DNA from: JANWHQ01 sp963775275
Lineage (GTDB): Bacteria; Pseudomonadota; Alphaproteobacteria; Caulobacterales; Caulobacteraceae
Direction: 5' to 3'
Length of the DNA stretch: 64,000 bases
Assembly (NCBI GenBank): GCA_963775275.1
Contig: CAVZII010000004.1
Coordinates: 186,001-250,000, forward strand
The translations under genes were made by a program, and so were the position numbers. This document shows positions 1 through 6,445 of this stretch, piece by piece (the first letter of the stretch is position 1; the number at the start of each line of letters is the position of its first letter). Under the pieces are notes generated by a model. That model had not been told where the DNA came from. It saw only the letters and a program-made list of their open reading frames with translations, and ran no database searches.

Positions 1-60
1 ATGGCGCGCCTGCCCCGCGCCCGGCGGCCCGCGCCCGCGCGAAGGGCCGGCGGACCGTGA
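1..60 (+). CDS. C-terminal tail of an upstream gene (partial)
   Basis: The first frame is open from base 1 and stops with TGA at 58-60. It encodes a short Arg/Pro/Ala-rich tail. The stop overlaps the GTG start of the receiver gene (GTGA), which suggests translational coupling to a gene lying mostly outside the window. The ATG at base 1 may be internal. No domain is visible. A sensor kinase would be a natural partner of the receiver gene, but that is a guess. Confidence 0.35.
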   Translation: MARLPRARRPAPARRAGGP

Positions 61-446
61 AAGCCGCCGACCACCCCTCCCCCACCGAGCGCGCCCTGGT
101 CGTCGATGACGACCAGGAGATGTGCTGGATCCTGGAGATCACCCTCGCCAGCGTTGGCTGCATCGCCACCGTGGCGGGGTCGGCTCAAGCCGCCATCGCC
201 CTGACGACCGGACATGCCTTCCCGATCGCGTTTGTAGACGCCCGGCTCCCCGACATGGACGGCCTGCGGCTTGTGGAGGAGCTCCGGTGCCTACAGCCGG
301 GGATGAGGATCATCGTCATCTCCGGATACTTCTTCGAAGACGACGAGCGCATCTGCGAGGCCATCCAGGCCTCGAAGATCCACGGGTTCCTGGCCAAGCC
401 GTTCGAGATCGACGCCATCCTCGACGCCGCCAAGGCGAGGGGATGA
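57..446 (+). CDS. Single-domain response regulator receiver
   Basis: This 129-residue protein is a stand-alone CheY-like receiver with no output domain. The acidic pair is D17/D18, the phospho-acceptor is D61 in FVDARLPDMDG, the switch Ser is S89 in VISGY, and the conserved Lys is K114 in LAKPF. All residues needed for phosphorylation are present. The start is GTG, overlapping the stop of the preceding partial gene. A terminator-like hairpin follows at 469, so it is probably not co-transcribed with the gas-vesicle genes. It may act in a phosphorelay that also controls them, which is an inference from position only. Confidence 0.88.
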   Translation: MKAADHPSPTERALVVDDDQEMCWILEITLASVGCIATVAGSAQAAIALTTGHAFPIAFVDARLPDMDGLRLVEELRCLQPGMRIIVISGYFFEDDERICEAIQASKIHGFLAKPFEIDAILDAAKARG

Positions 447-468
447 CGGGAATCGCCACCCTTAAATC

Positions 469-495
469 ACGGGCGGCGACGCCCGTCTTCTTCTC
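469..495 (+). terminator. Terminator-like hairpin after the receiver gene
   Basis: A perfect 7-bp stem, ACGGGCG with CGCCCGT, closes a GCGA tetraloop (469-486) and is followed by the pyrimidine-rich CTTCTTCT. It sits 22 bases after the receiver stop codon and separates that gene from the gvp operon. Confidence 0.45.
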
Positions 496-581
496 CCGCC
501 ACTCCCGCCAGGCGAGCGCGCAGGAATCGCAACAAATTGTTTTAGAATGACTTTTGTCCTTCTCCTTCGCGGCCCGTCGAT

Positions 582-596
582 TGGCTGCTCCCTTGC
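582..596 (+). promoter_or_regulatory. Possible sigma-54 (-24/-12) promoter for gvpA
   Basis: TGGC at 582-585 and TTGC at 593-596 are separated by 7 bases, the spacing of the sigma-54 consensus TGGCACG-N4-TTGC. The GG and GC dinucleotides match, but the middle ACG is not conserved. It lies about 80 bases before the gvpA start. No sigma-70-like pair is obvious here. Weak evidence. Confidence 0.25.
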
Positions 597-675
597 AAGG
601 GGAAGAGCGTCGAGGCCGCTGCGGCGTCTTCGGCGGCCGTGCACAGCCCCCTGTGCGCATTCAAGGAGAAGCAGT

Positions 676-894
676 ATGGCGCGAGTTCAGAAGTCAACCA
701 ACTCGTCCAGCCTCGCCGAGGTGGTCGATCGGATCCTCGACAAGGGCATCGTCATCGACGCCTGGGTCAAGGTTTCGCTGGTCGGGATCGAGCTGATCAC
801 CATCGAGGCCCGTGTGGTGGTGGCGTCGGTCGAGACCTACCTGAAGTACGCGGAAGCCGTGGGACTGACGGCGTCAGCCGCGACCCCCGCCTAA
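676..894 (+). CDS. gvpA: Gas vesicle structural protein GvpA
   Basis: This 72-residue protein is the small hydrophobic shell subunit that polymerises into the gas-vesicle wall. The canonical core runs from LAEVVDRILDKG (about residue 13) through IDAWVKVSLVGIEL to EARVVVASVETYLKYAEAVG. Its length matches GvpA of other bacteria. The ATG at 676 has AAGGAGA at 662-668. The same frame is open further upstream, but that sequence has no GvpA similarity. It is the first gene of the operon, with a 95-base gap to the next gene. The second GvpA-type gene at 4934 is the J type. Confidence 0.96.
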   Translation: MARVQKSTNSSSLAEVVDRILDKGIVIDAWVKVSLVGIELITIEARVVVASVETYLKYAEAVGLTASAATPA

Positions 895-989
895 GCGGCG
901 CCCGGGAAACTGCCGGGGGAGAGGCCGTCCTGGACGTTCGCCCCCGGCGGCGACCCAATCCTTTCGCCATCCCACCTGGAGGAACAGTC

Positions 990-1481
990 ATGGCGAGCAT
1001 GACGCAGGACTTTGGACGCCTCGCCGGCGGTATCGCGTCGAGCCGTACGGACAGGATCGAGGCGGCCCCCAAACGCCGCAAAGCCGCCGCCGATCGCCAC
1101 ACGGCGGTCGGCGCGTCGCTGAAGGATCTGAAGACCTCCCGCGTTCGAGCCGGCCACGCACACCGCACGGCGGCCACGGCGGCGCGCAAGGGTCGGCATG
1201 CGGAGGTCCGCGCACTCCTGACTCGGTTCCGACGCCATCGTGAAACCTGGCGCCGTCATTACCTTACCGAGGCGGCGACCTTCATGCGCGACCTGACCGC
1301 CGGAGTGGCGGAGCTGCGCGACGCCTTCGGCGCCAGCCAGCGCAACCGCGCGACGGCCCGGCGCGAGGCCGTCCGGGCGCTTTGGAAGCGGCTGGGTGAA
1401 TATGGCCGCGATCGTCGCGAGGCCTCGGCCGCATGGCGGGGCTCCCGGCCCAGGCACGCCGCGCACGAGCGTTCGGCATGA
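990..1481 (+). CDS. Basic helical gas-vesicle cluster protein, GvpC-like
   Basis: This 163-residue protein is rich in Arg and Ala and lies between gvpA and gvpN, where a gvpC-like gene is often found. The start ATG at 990 has GGAGGAA upstream. An Arg/His/Glu-rich helical pattern recurs: VRALLTRFRRHRETWRRH at about 75-92 resembles VRALWKRLGEYGRDRREA near the C-terminus. Cyanobacterial GvpC is an external scaffold built from 33-residue helical repeats. The sequence match is not strong, so the name is by position and composition. It is unusually basic. Its stop overlaps the gvpN start (ATGA). Confidence 0.55.
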   Translation: MASMTQDFGRLAGGIASSRTDRIEAAPKRRKAAADRHTAVGASLKDLKTSRVRAGHAHRTAATAARKGRHAEVRALLTRFRRHRETWRRHYLTEAATFMRDLTAGVAELRDAFGASQRNRATARREAVRALWKRLGEYGRDRREASAAWRGSRPRHAAHERSA

Positions 1482-2521
1482 GCGCGGCTCTCGCCCGGAG
1501 CCTGGAACCGCGTCCCGGCGACCCTGAGGGCGAGGACGACGGCGCCCTCGCCCTGGAGGCCGGCGATGCGTTCGTGACCTCGCCGGCTATTCAGGCGATC
1601 ACAGAGCGGGCCCTGGCCTATCTCAACGCCGGATATGCGGTGCATCTCAGCGGCCCCGCCGGCACGGGGAAGACGACGCTCGCCTTCCACGTCGCCGCTC
1701 AACTCGGGCGGCCGACAATCCTGCTGCACGGCGACCACGAGTTCGGCAGCTCGGACCTGGTCGGGCGTGAGGGCGGCTATCGCAAGTCGAGAGTCGTCGA
1801 CAACTACATCGCCTCGGTGGTCCGGCTCGAGGAGGAGGGGCGCGCGCTGTGGATCGACAACCGGATCACCACCGCGTGCCGGCTGGGGCATTCGCTGATC
1901 TACGACGAGTTCAACCGAAGCCGGGCCGAAGCGAACAATCCCTTCCTTAGCATCCTGTCCGAAGGGGTGCTGAACGTGCCTCGGCTGCATGGCCGGGGCG
2001 AGGGATATCTGGCCGTCCACCCGAACTTCCGAGCGATCTTCACCTCCAATCCCGCCGAATACGCCGGGGTCCACCGCGCCCAGGACGCCCTCTTGGACCG
2101 GATGATCACGCTACAGCTCGAGCACTACGATCGGGATACGGAGATCGCCATAACCGCGAGCAAGTCCGGGGTCGGCCAGACGACGGCCGAGCGCGTGGTG
2201 GACCTGGTGCGGTTCTGCCGATCGGAGGGGCGCAATCCCCATTTCCCGACGATCCGAGCCTGCATCGCGCTCGCCAAGGTGCTGGCGCTTCGTCAGGTCG
2301 AAGCCGACATCGATGAGCCCGTCTTCGCCTGGGCCTGTCGGGACATCCTGGGCCCCGCCTGGGCCAAAGAGACGCCGGACGGATCGGCGACAGCGATGTT
2401 CGTCGACGAACTCCTGGCCCGCTTCGGCGCGCGCACGCGCGCCGAAGCCGCGATCGAACGCTCGTTGTTCCGGCGCGGCCTGAACGGGGCGGTCCGCGCC
2501 GCCGCAGGAAGCCCTTCATGA
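1478..2521 (+). CDS. gvpN: Gas vesicle protein GvpN, MoxR-type AAA ATPase
   Basis: This 347-residue AAA+ protein is needed for gas vesicle growth and probably acts as a chaperone or motor. Walker A is GPAGTGKT at about 59-66, Walker B is LIYDEF at about 139-144, and the sensor region contains FTSNPAEYAGVH. The start chosen is ATG 1478, whose ATGA overlaps the stop of the previous gene; the frame extends to 1433 but that part looks unrelated. Its own stop overlaps the next start. The length and the GDHEFGSSDLVG segment are typical of GvpN. Confidence 0.95.
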   Translation: MSAALARSLEPRPGDPEGEDDGALALEAGDAFVTSPAIQAITERALAYLNAGYAVHLSGPAGTGKTTLAFHVAAQLGRPTILLHGDHEFGSSDLVGREGGYRKSRVVDNYIASVVRLEEEGRALWIDNRITTACRLGHSLIYDEFNRSRAEANNPFLSILSEGVLNVPRLHGRGEGYLAVHPNFRAIFTSNPAEYAGVHRAQDALLDRMITLQLEHYDRDTEIAITASKSGVGQTTAERVVDLVRFCRSEGRNPHFPTIRACIALAKVLALRQVEADIDEPVFAWACRDILGPAWAKETPDGSATAMFVDELLARFGARTRAEAAIERSLFRRGLNGAVRAAAGSPS

Positions 2522-2841
2522 GCACGCGCCAAGCACAACCGTCGAGAGGACTGGCCGATCTGCGCACCCTGGCGGGTTTGGCCGACAAGCGCACGCCCGC
2601 CTACAAGGCCTATCTCCGGATCAGCTTCCTGGAACTCGAGCGCACCCGCCATCGTCAGGAGATCGGGGCTGTTCGCCGCCGTCTCGACTTCATGCTCAGG
2701 CGGTGCGTGGAGATCGACGCCGAAACCGGCGCGATCCTGGCTGGCGTCGCGCCGGCCGCTCCGCGCCCGCTTTCCATCGCAGCACCCGTCGGCAACGCCT
2801 CGCCCGCGCCGCCAAGACCGAGGTTCCATGTCCGCTACTGA
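2518..2841 (+). CDS. Small helical gvp-cluster protein (GvpV-like?)
   Basis: This 107-residue protein starts at an ATGA overlap with gvpN. Residues 12-75 look like a continuous charged helix or short coiled coil (YLRISFLELERTRHRQEI, then VRRRLDFMLRRCVEIDAE), followed by an Ala/Pro-rich tail. Small helical genes called gvpV occur beside gvpN and gvpO in some proteobacterial clusters, but I cannot confirm the family by eye. It could be an adaptor for another Gvp protein. It is surely part of the operon; its function is unknown. Confidence 0.6.
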   Translation: MSTRQAQPSRGLADLRTLAGLADKRTPAYKAYLRISFLELERTRHRQEIGAVRRRLDFMLRRCVEIDAETGAILAGVAPAAPRPLSIAAPVGNASPAPPRPRFHVRY

Positions 2842-2875
2842 GCTCCCAAGCGGCGCTCGCACCAGGAGACAGACC

Positions 2876-3244
2876 ATGACGCCGCCAAACACGCCTCGGA
2901 CGTCCCGAGCAAGGGCTGGGTCGGCGAAGACCGCGGCCGCGCGCGCCCCCAGGATGGCGCGGGCCGCGCCCCCACCGTTGGGAAAGACCGCTCTGGCGCG
3001 CAACGCGGTGCGGAGCTTCCTGACCTCGGAGCTGAACGCGCGTGAGGTGCGCGTCACCAAGCTCGCGCCGGACGGGGTAGGCGGCTGGGACGCCGAAGCC
3101 GCCATCCTCGTCCCAGACCTCAACGTGAAACGTCTGGGCCTGCCGCTGACCCAGGAGATCCTCGAGGAGGACCACTGCGCGCTCCACCTCGATCCGGAGC
3201 TCGCCATCCAGTCCTACGAGTTCTTTGAGCTGGGCGACCGATGA
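2876..3244 (+). CDS. gvpO: Gas vesicle protein GvpO
   Basis: This is a GvpO-family protein of 122 residues from the ATG at 2876, which has a good Shine-Dalgarno sequence (AGGAG at 2864-2868). An in-frame ATG at 2828 would add 16 residues and overlap the previous gene, but it lacks an RBS. Residues 1-40 are basic and Ala/Pro-rich. The conserved GvpO domain follows: WDAEAAILVPDLNVKR, then a C-terminal YEFFELGDR. GvpO is an accessory protein needed in some organisms, role not settled. The stop overlaps the gvpF/L start (ATGA). Confidence 0.85.
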   Translation: MTPPNTPRTSRARAGSAKTAAARAPRMARAAPPPLGKTALARNAVRSFLTSELNAREVRVTKLAPDGVGGWDAEAAILVPDLNVKRLGLPLTQEILEEDHCALHLDPELAIQSYEFFELGDR

Positions 3245-3972
3245 GCCTCTACGTCTACGCCATCAGCCGGGCCGAGGACGGCGAAGCGCCGTCGCTCCAC
3301 GGCGTTCTCGACCAGCCGGTCTATCGATTCCGGTCGGGGCCACTTGCAGCGATCGTCAGCCCTTGCTCGCAGGAGGCCGTGCGCGCCGAGCGCAGGCATA
3401 TCGCCGCGAACCAGCGGGTGCTCAGCGCGGCCAACGCCCAGCTCGACGTTCTGCCGATGGCGTTCGGCACAATCGCCCAGTCCGAGGGCGCGCTCGCCTC
3501 GTTCCTGGACGAGCACTCAGACGCCCTCATCGCACAACTCGAGCGCATCGCCGGCTCGGTGGAAATGGCCTTGAAGCTCAGCCTCGATGCGCCCGATCCG
3601 ATCGCCTATCTCGTCGAGCGCACGCCCGAGCTGGAAGCGGCGCGGCGGCGCATGTTCGACCGTGGCAGGACGCCGTCATACGACGAGAAGATCCGGCTCG
3701 GGCAGTTGTGCGACGAGTGCCTGCGCAGCTACCGCGACGCCCTGACGGCGCAGGTGCTGGAGCTGATCGGCCCGTCCTGCCGGGACGTCATGGTGTTGCC
3801 AGTCCGTGACGAGCGGGAGCTCGCCCATCTGGCGATGCTCGTGTCGCGCACGGGCGTCGGTGAGTTCCAGACCACGGTGGAGGCCTCTGCGGCCCAGTTC
3901 GAGGACGATCTCGCCTTCAGCATCCTCGGCCCCTGGCCGGCCCACAACTTCGTGGGAGCCGCCCTGCAATGA
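3241..3972 (+). CDS. gvpL: Gas vesicle protein GvpF/GvpL family
   Basis: This 243-residue GvpL/GvpF family protein is an accessory factor thought to bind GvpA during nucleation. The N-terminus MSLYVYAISRAE and the motif LDVLPMAFGTIAQSEGAL are characteristic. The middle carries the helical YDEKIRLGQLCDECL segment, and the C-terminus ends in the usual FSILGPWPAHNFV. It starts at an ATGA overlap with gvpO and is 22 bases from gvpG. Only one F/L gene is visible here, although many clusters carry both. Which subtype it is cannot be decided by eye. Confidence 0.93.
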   Translation: MSLYVYAISRAEDGEAPSLHGVLDQPVYRFRSGPLAAIVSPCSQEAVRAERRHIAANQRVLSAANAQLDVLPMAFGTIAQSEGALASFLDEHSDALIAQLERIAGSVEMALKLSLDAPDPIAYLVERTPELEAARRRMFDRGRTPSYDEKIRLGQLCDECLRSYRDALTAQVLELIGPSCRDVMVLPVRDERELAHLAMLVSRTGVGEFQTTVEASAAQFEDDLAFSILGPWPAHNFVGAALQ

Positions 3973-3994
3973 ACGGCTCAGCGGCGAAGCGGCG

Positions 3995-4255
3995 ATGCTG
4001 ATCATCGACGATCTTCTGGCCGGCCCGGTGCGCGGCCTGATCTTCGTCTTGAAGGAGATCGACAAGGCCGTCCAGGCCGAGCGTGAAGCAGAGGAACGAA
4101 GGACCATGCACGAGCTGTCCGAGCTCCACCGCCAGTTGGACGCCGGCCAGATCACGGAGGCCGAGTTCGACGTCCGCGAACAGGTGTTGCTGGACCAACT
4201 CGACGAGCTCCACGGGGAAGGCGGCGAGGATGACGGCGACGAACACAACGTCTGA
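3995..4255 (+). CDS. gvpG: Gas vesicle protein GvpG
   Basis: This 86-residue GvpG protein has the typical N-terminus LIIDDLLAGPVRGLIFVLKE, followed by a charged helix and the LDAGQITEAEFDVREQVLLDQ segment. The start is ATG 3995. The frame continues upstream but the family begins here. The RBS is weak, so translation may be coupled to the gene ending 22 bases upstream. The last 26 bases overlap the start of the next gene. The acidic C-terminus (GEGGEDDGDE) is within family variation. Confidence 0.88.
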   Translation: MLIIDDLLAGPVRGLIFVLKEIDKAVQAEREAEERRTMHELSELHRQLDAGQITEAEFDVREQVLLDQLDELHGEGGEDDGDEHNV

Positions 4256-4925
4256 ACCCGCCCGCGCCGGTCTCGCGCCTTACCCGGCAAGCCGGGAGGC
4301 CGTCACCCTGGCCGAGGCGCTCGATCGCCTGCTGTATACGGGCGTGTCGGTGGAAGGGCGCGTGGCGGTCGGCTTGGCTGACGTCGAGCTCCTGTTCCTC
4401 GACCTTCGGCTGCTGCTCGGCTCGGTGGACACGATCTGGCCGGACGGGCGTCCGCCGTTCCGACCGATGATCCCGCCCGATCCAGCGCCGCCTCCGGTGA
4501 CTCCTGCGCGTCCTGCTCAGATCCTTGCGGCCTCGCCGCGGTCGCCCCCCCCGCCGGCCCCGGCGCCCGTCCCGGCCGATGCCGATGCCGATGTCGATGT
4601 CGAGGCGCACGGCGCGACGGCGGCCCAGACGCAACCCGACCGCGACGGGTCCCTGGCGAGGGCGCTTGGCGCGCGACCGTCGCCGTCCTCGGCCGGCGAT
4701 GGGCTGACGCGGCTGGTGCTTACGCTCGTGAAGCTGCTGCACGACGTGTTGGAACGGCAGGCGGTGCGCCGGATGAGCGCCGGCGCCCTGACCGACACGC
4801 AGATCGAGAACGTGGGCGCGGCGCTGCTCGCCCAGGCCGTCGAGCTGGAGCGGCTGCGCCGGCAGTTAGGTTTCTCGGACAGCGACCTCGCCCTCGACCT
4901 CGGCCGCCGCGGCGGGACCCTCTAG
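4230..4925 (+). CDS. gvpK: Fusion of GvpA/J/S-type domain and GvpK
   Basis: This 231-residue protein combines two Gvp families in one frame. Residues about 25-70 are a GvpA/J/S-type core (LAEALDRLLYTGVSVEGR, then VELLFLDLRLLLGSVDTI). Residues about 155-231 are GvpK (LTRLVLTLVKLLHDVLERQ, LTDTQIENVGAALLAQA, LERLRRQLGF). About 85 residues of Pro/Ala-rich and acidic linker, including the repeat DADADVDV, lie between. In other clusters these are usually separate adjacent genes. The ATG at 4230 overlaps gvpG by 26 bases and is the only ATG ahead of the first domain. The next gene starts 8 bases after the stop. Confidence 0.88.
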   Translation: MTATNTTSEPARAGLAPYPASREAVTLAEALDRLLYTGVSVEGRVAVGLADVELLFLDLRLLLGSVDTIWPDGRPPFRPMIPPDPAPPPVTPARPAQILAASPRSPPPPAPAPVPADADADVDVEAHGATAAQTQPDRDGSLARALGARPSPSSAGDGLTRLVLTLVKLLHDVLERQAVRRMSAGALTDTQIENVGAALLAQAVELERLRRQLGFSDSDLALDLGRRGGTL

Positions 4926-4933
4926 GAGACGCG

Positions 4934-5272
4934 ATGCACGCCCAGCAGACCCTGACCCACGCCACGCAGAGCACCAACCTCGCGGAGTTGCTCGAGCGCA
5001 TCCTCGACAAGGGCGTGGTGGTGGCCGGCGACATCTCGATCAAGCTGGTCGAGGTCGAGCTGCTGACGATCCAGCTGCGCCTGGTGATCTGCTCGGTCGA
5101 TAAGGCTCGCGAGCTCGGGCTCGACTGGTGGAACCACGACGGGCGCCCCGGCTTGCAGGCGACCGAGCAGGCCGCCGCCCTGGAGGCGATGGACCAGCGC
5201 CTGGGGCGGATCGAGCAGGCGTTGGGCGCCGCCGCCTCACCCACACTCAGCCAAGAGGAGCGCCTATCATGA
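4934..5272 (+). CDS. gvpJ: Gas vesicle protein GvpJ
   Basis: This 112-residue protein belongs to the GvpA/J/M superfamily. The core TNLAELLERILDKGVVV, then DISIKLVEVELLTIQLRLVI and VDKARELGLDWW, is the J-type version, with IKLVEVEL instead of the A-type VSLVGIEL. A short helical tail follows. GvpJ is a minor shell or nucleation component essential in model systems. The start ATG 4934 has AGGAG upstream. The stop overlaps the gvpH start (ATGA). Confidence 0.92.
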   Translation: MHAQQTLTHATQSTNLAELLERILDKGVVVAGDISIKLVEVELLTIQLRLVICSVDKARELGLDWWNHDGRPGLQATEQAAALEAMDQRLGRIEQALGAAASPTLSQEERLS

Positions 5273-5814
5273 CCAAGGACGTGCGCGGCCTGGATGCGCT
5301 CGGCGAGATCACGCGCCGACTATCCGACTTGTTCGACCATTTCGTCGAGGTGAACGAGGGCGCGGCCCCTCGCCATGGCCGCCACGAGAAGGACGGCATG
5401 GTGTTCGAATACTCGTTCAGCAAGCGGACGGCGGGAGAAGCGCGCGAGGCTCGCGCGGGCCGCCCGTCACGCGCCGAGGACGAACGGCCCCGACCGGAGA
5501 CCCGCCGCGCCGCGCCGCGGCGGTCGGCCAGGCCGAGCGGGCCGCAGGTCGTGGAGCCCGCCGCCGACATCTTCGATGAGCCCGACGAGATCCTGCTGCT
5601 GGTCGAGCTGCCGGGCGCCGCGAGAAAGGACATCCGCTGCGTCCTGGACGGCGACATCCTGCTGGTCGAAGCGGCGGCGGGCGAGCGGCTCTTCCGCAAG
5701 GAGGTGCTGATCGAGTTGCCCCTGGCGCCCGGCGAGCCCAGCCTCGTCCTGCGCAACGGCGTGCTGCAGGTGCGATTGAAGAAGAAGGCGATGAAGACGA
5801 CGAAGGCAAAGTGA
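5269..5814 (+). CDS. gvpH: Hsp20-family gas vesicle protein GvpH
   Basis: This 181-residue small heat-shock-like protein starts at an ATGA overlap with gvpJ. The N-terminal part (about 1-60, GLDALGEITRRLSDLFDHF) is typical of GvpH. An Arg/Pro-rich basic linker follows, then an alpha-crystallin-type beta domain at about 100-175 (IFDEPDEILLLVELPG, LVLRNGVLQVRLKKK). GvpH is proposed to keep other Gvp proteins soluble. The basic linker of about 40 residues is longer than usual. Confidence 0.9.
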   Translation: MTKDVRGLDALGEITRRLSDLFDHFVEVNEGAAPRHGRHEKDGMVFEYSFSKRTAGEAREARAGRPSRAEDERPRPETRRAAPRRSARPSGPQVVEPAADIFDEPDEILLLVELPGAARKDIRCVLDGDILLVEAAAGERLFRKEVLIELPLAPGEPSLVLRNGVLQVRLKKKAMKTTKAK

Positions 5815-5859
5815 CCGTCGCGGGCGGCCCCCCGCGTTGCGGATCGATCAGGCGGCAAG

Positions 5860-6426
5860 ATGGCGAGATTGATCTACGTTCCCGTGATGCACAGCATCGT
5901 GGAGATGGGCACGGCGGGACCGGCCTATCAGGCGGCTTTCGTCGCACGCTTCGGCGAGCAGAAGTGGCGCGATCGGGCCGAACAGTTCGACGAGGTTTGG
6001 CGCGTCGTCGAAGAGGCCATAGCGGCCCTTCACCTCGATCTGAAGGCGGTCAAGCTGTACCAGGACAGCCTGCCAGTCTGCGGCGCCGAGGCGGCCCTGG
6101 TCAGCGAACTGGCCGCTCAGGGCAGCCGCAACCATCTGCTCCTCGAAAGGCTCATGGACGGCGGCGCCGCGCTGGTCGGCGCGGAGTCCCCCGCCTTGCT
6201 CCTCGAGGAATACCGTCTCCTGCAGTCGGAGGATCGGAGCGAGGCGCAGGAAGCCGCCCTCCTGGACCAGCGCGACCGTTTCATCGCAGGGCGCATCGAA
6301 GAGACGCTGGGGGAGGACGAAACCGGGCTCCTGTTCATGGGCGCCCTGCATCACGTGGCGAAGTTCCTGCCATCTCGGATTCGGGTCGAATACCTCCGGT
6401 TCGAGGTCAGCGAGGCTCGAAGCTGA
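5860..6426 (+). CDS. Conserved protein of unknown function in gvp operon
   Basis: This 188-residue soluble protein lies 45 bases after gvpH and 19 bases before the AAA ATPase gene, so it is probably co-transcribed. It begins MARLIYVPVMHSIVEMG and is otherwise helical and acidic. The C-terminal part contains RDRFIAGRIEETL and GLLFMGALHHVAKFL, loosely reminiscent of the last conserved block of TraB/GumN-type proteins, but I do not claim membership. No signal peptide or membrane segment is seen. Its place in the operon suggests a role with the vesicles or the ATPase. Confidence 0.75.
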   Translation: MARLIYVPVMHSIVEMGTAGPAYQAAFVARFGEQKWRDRAEQFDEVWRVVEEAIAALHLDLKAVKLYQDSLPVCGAEAALVSELAAQGSRNHLLLERLMDGGAALVGAESPALLLEEYRLLQSEDRSEAQEAALLDQRDRFIAGRIEETLGEDETGLLFMGALHHVAKFLPSRIRVEYLRFEVSEARS

Positions 6427-6445
6427 AGGCGGAGAGAGGGAGGCC

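Noticed and set aside
547..675. N-terminal extension of GvpA by 43 residues
   Set aside because: GvpA length is very constant, and a good RBS precedes ATG 676.
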